Assembly: GCA_932294295.1 (NCBI GenBank)
Contig: OW028584.1
Coordinates: forward strand, 5,917,407 to 5,981,406
Direction of reading: 5' to 3'
From: Alitta virens
Lineage: Eukaryota > Annelida > Polychaeta > Phyllodocida > Nereididae
Length of the DNA: 64,000 bases
The notes beneath the pieces are model-generated. The model searched no databases. It was given only the letters and a program-made list of their open reading frames with translations, and was not told where the DNA came from. Of the stretch, positions 55,440 to 64,000 are shown one piece after another. Numbering within the stretch: the first letter of the stretch is position 1; each line of letters starts with the position of its first letter. Both the position numbers and the translations under genes were made by a program.

Positions 55440-57290
55440 TCCAAATTCTTGCTCAATCCATATGTCTGCAAAATAAATAATTATGTTTAGATTACATCAA
55501 ATAAAATAATATTCAGTACATTAAATAATATTCTTTCCCACTGCTTTTATCATGTAATATCACTTTAAACAAATTATAGATTTATATTTATTCACTAAAT
55601 TAAAAGTAGCAATGTTTTGCATTGTAATTTTTCCTGAATATTTTACTTTGAATTGAGTCAAAATTACAACAAAAAAAAAATCTAATTATATCATTTTCAG
55701 TGACCAAATTATGGCATGTGCTGCACATACAACAAATGCATGGATAGTTAGAATGATTGAAAATTCATTGTCAGCAAAAATCTTCGATTTTTCTGATCTG
55801 GTGCAGGGATCTCCATCTCACCTATCAGAATGCTCCTCAATTTAATCACTAGATAACTTGAATAAATAACAATAAATCCATGAAATCACAAAACTAACTA
55901 CAGTGTATTTTTTGGGTATGTGTAGGGAAGTATGAACACATGCTTAATAACTGAACTGAATATTCACATGTTGATATTGGACATGCCTCATAACATACAA
56001 ATAAGATGCGAGTTCCTATGCATGATTAGATAACATTGACATTGTGTTGTTGTGTACAGGTGTCATGCCTACTCATGGTTGATCCTTTGCAAGTCAGGCC
56101 ATAATTTTTGCAGTGGTAATTAATTAATTATGAACTTTCCGTTGGAAGTTTATAGTAATATGTAGCTGTCGATGCCAGGAGTGAGCGAAGCTATACAATG
56201 ATTTGTTAATATGTATATCACCAGAGACCTTCATGACAGCTTAAATGAGTCCCAAAACTTTTTAAGACTTTTTTTCTTTTTACACCTCAAGACAAATTTG
56301 AATTTTCAAAATTGGACAATAAGTAATGATTTTAGAGGCAAAATAAGTCGGATCTGCTCAGCAATTGTAATGTGTACCTTCAGCCGCCAAAGGTGCTGCA
56401 GTCACTTACACTGGCCCCCTTGTGTGACATGGCGTCATCATAACAATGTGAATTGCTAGCACAAACGTCATCATTTCAAGATTATTCGTCAAATATTCTG
56501 GGCCCCCCATTAACAAAGATATCCTTTCTATGTACCGTTAGAATTGTTACAGTCAGGTAAACAAGTTTTTTCCAAGTTTGAAGCTGGATGAGTACTCGTT
56601 ACGAAATTATGGACAGCATTACTTTTGAACTGACAACGTTTTTATGACATGATGACGTAGTCTTGTTCTGGACCATTGGTCGAAAGAGCGATATAGAGTT
56701 TTAGAGTTTATTTATTTTTACCAATCTCCGCAAATACAATTTTACAAGTTAATATTACGTAATACATGAATACAAAAAAGACTGGTAATGGGGGTACACC
56801 CGAGTATAACAGTATACAGTAACCCATAGGGTGGATGCCCCCCAGTAAAAAAAAAAAAAAAATTTTTAGTATTTACATTTCTTAATTGCTGTGATAAATG
56901 CAGTTAAAGGTGCGGAGCTCTTCCTAAAAAACTTTTATTATAAATCTGAAGGGTATGAATAGGGTTAGGGGTTTGCAAAATGTTTCTATTTCTAGTTGCT
57001 ATGTTATGCGATGGAATTTCAAATAAATTGGCAATACGTTTTGGCAGAGTATCATTCACATACCTATATGAAATACCTTATATTAAGTTGATCTTCCATT
57101 GGATTCCATGTATGTTGATAATTTTTGGGACACTTCTGGTTGGGCATGACCACTGTAGCCTCTTTTTGGGACCTCTCTCTACGGGAAGTGAGCTTCGCTC
57201 ATATAATACATTATGTCTATAAAATGATAGCAATTAACCACAAAAAGCGCATACCATTAATGCTCATAATATTTTTCTTTCTTTTTTCAT
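55440..57290. other. No recognised gene
   Basis: AT-rich sequence upstream of the ankyrin gene. It holds homopolymer runs at 55670 and 56847. A G/GTACACCC stretch near 56790-56840 has no known match. Confidence 0.45.
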
Positions 57291-57300
57291 GTTTTTGTAG

Positions 57301-57327
57301 CTGATGAGGCGTTAAACAATAATAACT
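57301..57327 (+). mobile_element. Extremely 5'-truncated LINE insertion (27 bp)
   Basis: GCTGATGAGGCGTTAAAC plus AATAATAAC, flanked by TTCATGTTTTTGTA on both sides. Confidence 0.9.
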
Positions 57328-57530
57328 TCATGTTTTTGTATCAGAATCTCAATCCATGACATATCCTATATATAGCAGAACTCATAGAGATATGGATACT
57401 TAATAATATCAGTTTTACGAAATATCTTCTGAGCCTTGTGAAGATTGCCAGTTCACAAAATAAATATTAATATACTCGTTATTTACTATCATCATAATAA
57501 AACTATTGTGAGGAGACCTCACGAAGATAG

Positions 57531-57622
57531 TCTCATTGCCATGGTCTCTGCCTGTCCTAATTAGCCCAACTGGTACAGAAATACAGGACGTAAAGCCCTA
57601 ATCACCCACCCACCCACCCACT
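57531..57622 (+). mobile_element. 5'-truncated SINE
   Basis: From TCTCATTGCCATGG to CACCCACCC, flanked by AAGATAGT. Confidence 0.85.
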
Positions 57623-57827
57623 AAGATAGTATATCTATCGCCAGAGATTCAAATTAAAATATGATATATATTGATCTCATTAACACTACAATAAATGATA
57701 CAATAACACAGGTTCCCACTCTTACCAATAGTATAACATTGAAAATGCAGATAATGGACTCGAAATACCCAAACTATTAATATAAATTAGAAAAGCAGTA
57801 CATAGTGCAGTAACTACAAAAGCAGCA

Positions 57828-58440
57828 TATATATATATTGCGAGATACTACATTCACGAGTGGACGTGTGTATGTGCAAAATTTCGCACACCACTCGTGT
57901 ATATGAGTTTTCTAGCACCTGTGTTTTGTGGCATTACTAGGAGGCTCGTGTATATGCCAGAACAAGCATGTGTATATATGCTACATTATGCACTCGTGTA
58001 CAGGGCAGGGGCCTAGCTCAAGAGGTAGCGCTCTGGGCTTCCAACCGCTGGGTCCCGGGTTCGATTCCCGGTCGAGCCTAAGTTGGATGGCTGTTTCATC
58101 CTTCATCTCATTGCCATGGTCTCTGCCTGTCCTAATTAGCCCAACTGGTGCAGAAATACAGGACGTAAAGCCCTAATCACACATACACACATGCACTTGT
58201 GTATATGTAAACCCTTGTTACTCGTGTACAAGCAAGATGTGACACTTGGAATGTAATAGTTAATATGTCATATCTGACACATTCACAAGTGCTAGATATA
58301 TCACATTTACTAGTTGTGCTTTAAATTGCACATTCACTCGTGTTTGTTAGTCTCTTCTCTGCCAAACTCGTGAATTTGGAATGTGTCCAATTTTAAAATG
58401 TCAAGTGTGGTAGATGCTATTATTATCACAGTTCCCTAAC
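57828..58440. mobile_element. Repeat related to the ends of the large element, with a SINE inside
   Basis: Starts TATATATATATTGCGAGATA and is filled with CACTCGTGTATATG, CTAGATAT and TAGTTGTGC phrases, like the arms at 42.7 and 54.9 kb. No coding sequence. I infer a non-autonomous relative; the right boundary is unclear. Confidence 0.45.
58010..58190 (+). mobile_element. tRNA-derived SINE, full length
   Basis: Flanked by TGCACTCGTGTA and TGCACTTGTGTA. One extra base in the A box region (CTCAAGAGG). Confidence 0.92.
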
Positions 58441-58603
58441 TTGGTTTGTTCACCTAAAACATAAGGAGAGTCAATCCAGCCTGGTGAGAATGATGTAGTC
58501 TAAGTACCTTTGTGAATGCTTTGAAACTCATATAAAACAATATATATTTGCTCTATCGCACATGAAAAGAAAACTAACTGGAAGGGATTATACTAACCAA
58601 CCG

Positions 58604-59440
58604 TTATAAAATTGGCGTAACACCTTTGAGTGTCCTTAGGGCAGGAGGACATGCATAATGCTGAAGGTTCATTGTTTTGCTGTTGCCCATATGCCGCATG
58701 AAGGTGTTGATATCCTCCTCTCTGATCCCCTCTAGCTCCCAAAATATAGTGGAGGCTCGATGCCTCAATTGTTTTGCGTAGATTATTGGTATATCAAGTT
58801 TCAAGCAGATTTCTCTTATTTCACTGTAACCAGTAGGTGGGTCACTTGACTGTGCTGTATGTGCAAAACGAAACTTGTTGTCAGCTGCCACTCCAGCAAG
58901 CTTTCTGGCCTCGGTATCAGCTAATAGATCTAGCGCTATTTCGCACCATTTGGGTATTATCAAATATACTTCCGCATCTCCTTTTTGTACACAATGGAAT
59001 ACTGTGCAAGTAACTGTTTGTCTTGGTCGTGAATTTTATCTTTCCTCACCCATGAATTTCGATTTTTGTACTCATCAACCTCAATCCAGGTGGGTTCACA
59101 TCCTCTTCTTGCATTGAGACAAGTAAGGTAGCTGAGGCATATCTTTCTTAGATGAATAAAGTCATTTATGGTTTCAATGGAATGGGCAGATTTTATTTTT
59201 TTCAAGGTAACTCAGCAGGGATTCCTCATTTGGCAGGGCGCTAGGTTTTCTGTTCTCTTTCATTATTTTCTCCTTCAACAAATATTCAGCCTTTGACACT
59301 ACTTTTGCATAGTACGTTGGTGAAGAGAAAACTTCCAGAAAGGCCTTGACTTGGTTGTACCTTCCTGAATCTTCATTTATTTGAAAGTAATGTATAAGTA
59401 TTTTGGCACTAGACTTCATTAAGTCTCCTAAGTTTTTCAT
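58604..59440 (-). pseudogene. Tyrosine recombinase (Crypton-like), frameshifted
   Basis: Three minus frames (59440-59174, 59205-58960, 58963-58604) form one protein. An N-terminal helical part (EVFSSPTYYAKVVSKAEYLL) precedes the catalytic domain. Visible residues: Arg in LNARRGCEP near 59105; His-x-x-Arg in LRHRAST near 58760, with the usual H-x-x-R spacing; His in FMRHMGNS near 58695; and the nucleophile Tyr in LQHYACP near 58655. This R..HxxR..H..Y order defines the family. Crypton-type transposons are the common animal source, and related genes are spread through invertebrates. Two frameshifts (near 59190 and 58962) make it non-functional unless they are sequence errors. Confidence 0.7.
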
Positions 59441-60300
59441 AAGACCAGGTTTGAAAGCAGAATCGGTTTACACAGTTCATTCCTTGAATCTCTCAAAACT
59501 GCTCAGGTTCGTTAATGCAGTTTGGAGGCCCCAGCAGACCCATAGGAGGTTGTCATATTTGACCCCGTGTAATAATTTAATATGTGTCTTGTATGTTATA
59601 ATGCTGAAAATTAGAACATTTTTACTTCGAAAAATGTTGAAAATTAGAACATTTTTACTTCGAAAAAAACTCGAGGCCTCAAGATCTATGCTAGTGGATA
59701 TTTTTTGGAAGCAAAATATGTGGAATAAAGTGTTTTATCAGGTTCCAGGGGCTCTTTTTTAAATTTATACATGTAACCCCATAATTTTGAGAATTTTTGC
59801 AGTGGCGGGAACATTTTCGGCATCTGTCTGAGCTAATTTCGACCCTTATATGCTAATTAACCCAATTTTTTTTAAAGAGGAAAGGTTAATGCACGGCATC
59901 TGTTTTCGAGGCAAGCCAAGTGCCAAGTGCAAGGAGGAGTGTGCTGTCAACAAACGGACTTGTCGGGCCACTATTTGCCTGTATACTCTGTAGTTATGGC
60001 TTTATACGTTACAATTTGCATGGGCAATTATAAATACTACTAGTGTATGCCGATTGCCTATGCAGTAGTGAACTGACAACATAATTTATAGCCATTGAAG
60101 ACACAGCAGTGTGTGATATCAAGACGCTCCCGCTCCATCACACGCCCTGGTGAACAAAAATTTACTGGATTTAAACTAGATTTACATGGGCCACACTTTC
60201 AAAAATGGTAAATATGTTATTGTGAACCATACAAGTTATTAATTTATTTTTTCAATAATGACAATTTATTCTATAGTCAGCAACATCAGGGCCGTAGCCT
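59441..60300. other. No recognised gene
   Basis: AT-rich, with a short tandem duplication at about 59600-59665 (AAAATGTTGAAAATTAGAAC type). Confidence 0.5.
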
Positions 60301-60302
60301 GC

Positions 60303-60320
60303 CGGGGGGGGGGGGGGGGG
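60303..60320. repeat. G homopolymer
   Basis: Long G run; its length is uncertain. Confidence 0.85.
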
Positions 60321-60617
60321 TGATCGACTGGAGTCTGGAATTTTGCAAAATATAGTACTGTAAAGAAGCTGGGTATTATCGAAAGGGCAGGTATTATCGA
60401 CACTCACATTAGAATGTAAAGAATTATGTTAACAAACCATTTAAGTGTCGATAATCATGATATACCATCCTTTACATTACATTTGTTTACTGAAGTGAAC
60501 ACCAAAACATGAGATGTGTTACTTTTGACATAATGCTCCCCCCTAGCCTTTTCCCAGGCTATGTTTCTGGACATCACATGTACGTGACGACATGACATTA
60601 CTTATGTGATGCACAGT

Positions 60618-60701
60618 GCCCTCGAAGGTCCTGGGCCTCCACGCGGCGAGGGTGGAAACACTTGGGGTGAAGTCCTCTATTCCCAGTGGCTAAAACAGGA
60701 C
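60618..60701 (+). ncRNA. HDV-like ribozyme of the stand-alone SIDE
   Basis: All helices of the 22151 copy are kept (GCCCTCG with CGAGGGT, GTCCTG with CAGGAC, P1.1 CC/GG, J4/2 GGCTAAAA). One change in P4 (TTCCC for TCCCC) turns a G-C pair into G.U. Confidence 0.8.
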
Positions 60702-60868
60702 AGTGTGCATTGCACAAGCTGCTCCAGCTATCCAATGCAGACAATTATTGATTTTTTCCATGCTTCTGGTTTCTACTACCAACTATAGATAATCAATCTT
60801 ACCCAAGAGAGCCTCTACATAGCCCACTCAGGTGCTGATGAGGCGTTAAACAATAACACTAACTAACT
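60618..60868 (+). mobile_element. SIDE, complete, stand-alone (reference copy)
   Basis: 251 bases from GCCCTCG to CTAACTAACT, flanked by ATGTGATGCACA on both sides; two extra bases (GT) lie between the left duplicate and G1. It shows that the short element moves by itself. A fused 5'-leader/ORF2-end open frame without a proper start runs through it. Confidence 0.95.
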
Positions 60869-60880
60869 ATGTGATGCACA

Positions 60881-61975
60881 CAAAAGATGAGCAATTATCA
60901 TAGCAAATTATCGCAGTTTGCACCAGACTGAGTTTAGACTAGAGCAACTTTTCTAGCTGTTTAATTTTCATACATAAATTACTTGTTCAAATAATGCTTT
61001 TGCAGCAATCACGTTAACTATTGATGTTGTCATGTAGGTGATGTCGCCAACTTTACTGTACTATTTGTATGAGATGTATATATACCCCCACCCAATGGCT
61101 CCAAAACCCAGACTGACCGAGTAATTACATTTAGAAGTTACTTCATAGAAAATAAATCTCATTCAAAATTTAAAAAATATATTGATTTATGTACATGATT
61201 TATTGTTGTCTAACCAATGGGTACATGATATTCTATTCTTCATTTATTTGATTTCCTCCAGTTTTATGTCAGTTCGTTATTCCCTTGCTCAATTGGTCTA
61301 GCCCTTGTTTTATCAATTCTTAGAGTCTATCTGGTGCAAAAACAAAGGATGTTAAAGCCCGTCTCACCAGGTACCAAGAACATGCTCAATTTCCTTTTTT
61401 TATAAATTATCACCAATGTAAACATTAATTATTTGCCCCCTGAAGTTGAGTTATGATTTATTTGGTCAAAATGCTGTTTCATTTAATTTTACAGTCCAGA
61501 AGTCCTTGCTATCGAATTCATGCATTGTCACTGAGAAGTTGTTCTATTTGCAGTCACCCAAGCAAGGATCCATGTAAGTGTGGGTAATGAGAAGAACCCC
61601 CCTCCCCAGTTTTATTGGAAAATGGATTGTCCGAATGAAATAATATGCAAGTAAGTATATGAATAGCATTATTGGCTTTAATTATTGACGCGCTAGCACC
61701 AATTATTCTGTTTGTGTCCGGATGCGTTTTCACGTAATGCTTCTGGTTTGCCATTTTCAAATTCAAACTTACATGTTAATCCAATGAGGCTATTTCGGGA
61801 TGTTCTTTCAAGCGTGTATTTAGCATACTTCTACACGTCATAGCACCTTCCCACGTTGCCTGTCTTTAGTGTACTGCCTTTGGAGTGTTTTACACTTATG
61901 TTATGTTTTATGTGTTCCATACATTTCTTGAAATTGTTGTTTGTTGACTACGCTGTTCCCTCGGCTGTTTCGGGC
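60881..61975. other. No recognised gene; possible old SINE-tail relative
   Basis: At 61325-61370, CTGGTGCAAAAACAAAGGAT then GTTAAAGCCCGTCTCACC loosely resembles the SINE/LINE 3' end. Otherwise unique AT-rich sequence. Confidence 0.35.
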
Positions 61976-62158
61976 GGAGGCCTAGCTCAGAGGTAGCGCT
62001 CTGGGCTTCCAACAATTGGGTCCCGGGTTCGATTCCCGGTCGAGCCTAAGTTGGATGGCTGTTTCATCCTTCGTCTCATTGCCGTGGTCTCTGCCTGTCC
62101 TAATTAGCCCAATTGGTGCAGAAATACAGGACGTAAAGCCCTAATCACCCACCCCCAC
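61976..62158 (+). mobile_element. tRNA-derived SINE, full length
   Basis: Flanked by CCCTCGGCTGTTTC on both sides. Confidence 0.93.
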
Positions 62159-62499
62159 CCTCGGCTGTTTCCGGTCTTTTCCACTCTTGGGAAGCCAGCG
62201 TGACGAGGTGGAGGCCCCCGGCGGGAAATTCTTACAGTATCTTAGCGTTTATTGGTGGTTCAATTTTGAAAACCCACCATTGGCCTCTTTTTTCGTATTT
62301 AAATCTATTTGTGCATGCGCAGTGACGCATCTAGACGGCTACGTAGGTCTAGCTAGAACACATCACATTGCAGTTTTCAGGCAAGTTAAAAGTATGTTTT
62401 CAGTAGAATTTTGCAGTTGTGACAGCGACTGCATTACTCCATTGGAACTGCAGTACAAAAGTGGGAGTATAACATTTGTAAAGTGTATTCGACTGATTA

Positions 62500-63190
62500 G
62501 TAGTCAACTCACCACCTATACCAACTCACTGCCTGTTAGGTCTGGTCAACTCACTGCTCTTTTTTATAAAGTCACCGACGGCCGAGTTAACTCACCGCCG
62601 CCCACCGCTAATTGCAATCTCCTCCTGGCTAATTGCAATAACCAGCTTATCATGTCATTCTTTTGAGTCAGTGATTACAAAAATAACAAAACTAAAAGAA
62701 TGGTCCAAATATCCCATGTCCAAATATTTATTTATAGTCCCAATATGCCAAGTAAAAGTAGAGAAAAAAAACCCCCAAGGATAACTTTTTGATTAATATC
62801 ATTTTATTAATAGTTAAACTTTTTTTTAAATTAATTTTATATTATTTAAATAGTAAAACTTAAAGAGATAAAGCCCAAAAGAAAACATTTTGTTAATTAT
62901 AAAAGTGTTATTACCACTGATTTGGTGAACATAATCACACCCCACATGCGAGTCAAGCCAAATGTATGACTTCGCACACGAAAACGAAACGCCGCCAAAG
63001 AAATTATATACCATCTCTGACGCGGCATAATATTTATAATAAAAACAAAATGGGCGGTGGTGACTTGACTTAGATTTTTGCGAGTCAAGTCACTGTCGAT
63101 AAAAACAGGTGGTTACTTCACTCGCACAACGGTGAGTTCACTTCGGGCGGTGAGCGGTGAGTTGTCATTGGCGGTGAGTTAACCTGAATT
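62500..63190. repeat. Inverted-repeat element with AACTCACCGCC motifs
   Basis: The left side has CAACTCACCACC, CAACTCACTGCC and GTTAACTCACCGCCGCCCAC. The right side has GCGGTGAGCGGTGAGTTGTC and GGCGGTGAGTTAAC, the inverse. Between them is an AT-rich core with a smaller palindrome (TGACTTGACTT with GAGTCAAGTCAC). I infer a MITE-like DNA element; I cannot fix its target duplication. Confidence 0.5.
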
Positions 63191-64000
63191 CGAGAGGTTA
63201 CAAAGAAATTGTAAATTTTCGTGAAGCTATTTGTGGAGTGTTTTAGTTTCAAAGCATGTAATGTAAACACCTTGCTGTACAAAAACCATTCACACAAATT
63301 TACAAACTATAATTACATTATTTTGGGAGTTTAAGGGTGGCAAACATGTGCCATTTGTGGTGATCCAATGTACTTGACAACACAACAATATCACATCAAT
63401 CTAAACATGCATGTGCCAGCCACTGTATCTAGTACTATCTATCCTTTCCAGGCTCTGCAGCATCTGCTGTCAGGCCCATTTCTCCTGAGGGACAGCAACA
63501 TCAAGCTCTACACAAGCTTTTAAAGAAGTTCACTGCCTGATCACTGCTGCTTCCCATGCCAAGCAAGTCAAAACTGATGTAGTCTTTAGCATCCTCCCCC
63601 CCCCCCCCTCCCCCACACAGAGAGAACGCAAGAGAAGACTTGGCCAATCTTTTTGGTGATGGATACAGAAAATACTGCTCTCTGCAAGAGAAAGTGCACA
63701 AAGAATGAGAAGTCAACAGACCAAAAAGTTCTAAGGGACTCCTCTACATTCTATCACTTGGTAGTTATTAACCATGGAAAAGTGTGTTGTGTTCTTTAAA
63801 ATGATTAATGAATCGCTTGGAACTGAGTCAGATATGTGTCTTACCTTCAGAATATATTAAAAAAAACTTTCTTTATAAGACTTTACCAAATGTGTATTTA
63901 CACACTCATCTAGTTCTTTTAAATCCGAATAAAATACATGATTTTTAAATGGAATTAGATTTGGTACATTGTATAACTATATATTTAAAAGTCTTCTATG
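63191..64000. other. No recognised gene
   Basis: AT-rich sequence with a C run at 63596-63607. Small frames only. Confidence 0.5.

Noticed and set aside
61280..61370. Another SINE copy.
   Set aside because: Only scattered similarity to the 3' end; no tRNA head, no tail repeat and no target duplication.

Overview
This is nuclear DNA of an invertebrate animal, most likely marine; the sequence does not let me name the phylum. The signs are an AT-rich background, spliced gene fragments with GT..AG introns, tRNA-derived SINEs, a LINE with apurinic endonuclease, reverse transcriptase and RNase H domains, cut-and-paste transposons, and many CA and CACCC microsatellites. No intact host gene is visible. 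Almost everything I can identify is a mobile element or a coding sequence broken by one.

Layout. 1-10.3 kb: old dispersed repeats, then decayed coding pieces: a LINE C-terminus, a RecQ-like helicase piece, a reverse transcriptase piece, a MADF-type gene and a LINE Gag-like ORF on the minus strand with a TATA box upstream. 10.9-12.6 kb: a 1.64-kb block that begins and ends in a short retroelement, carries shuffled pieces of an ankyrin gene, and is flanked by a target-site duplication. 12.6-22.1 kb: SINEs, two MITE-like elements, a split unknown exon and a degenerate multi-exon gene. 22.15-27.56 kb: a structurally complete LINE with open ORF1 and ORF2. 27.8-32.9 kb: a 5.06-kb DNA transposon with perfect 26-bp terminal inverted repeats and a spliced gene of an unnamed DDE-like family. 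33.4-55.4 kb: one ankyrin-repeat gene (minus strand) torn apart by SINE, LINE and short-element insertions, tandem duplications and a 12.3-kb element with inverted ends. 55.4-64 kb: sparse, with a decayed tyrosine recombinase, a clean short element, SINEs and inverted-repeat elements.

The central system is the LINE, its short derivative and its SINE. The short element (called SIDE here, about 250 bp) is the first ~115 bp of the LINE fused to its last ~135 bp, like trypanosome RIME relative to ingi. The 5' end shared by LINE and SIDE folds by eye into an HDV-like self-cleaving ribozyme: P1 with a G1.U wobble, P2, P3, the CC/GG P1.1 pairing, P4 and a J4/2 cytosine. Its first nucleotide is the first nucleotide of the inserted elements. 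The tRNA-derived SINE shares sequence and a covarying stem with the LINE 3' end, which suggests the LINE machinery moves all three. Every SINE, SIDE and LINE copy I found lies on the + strand.
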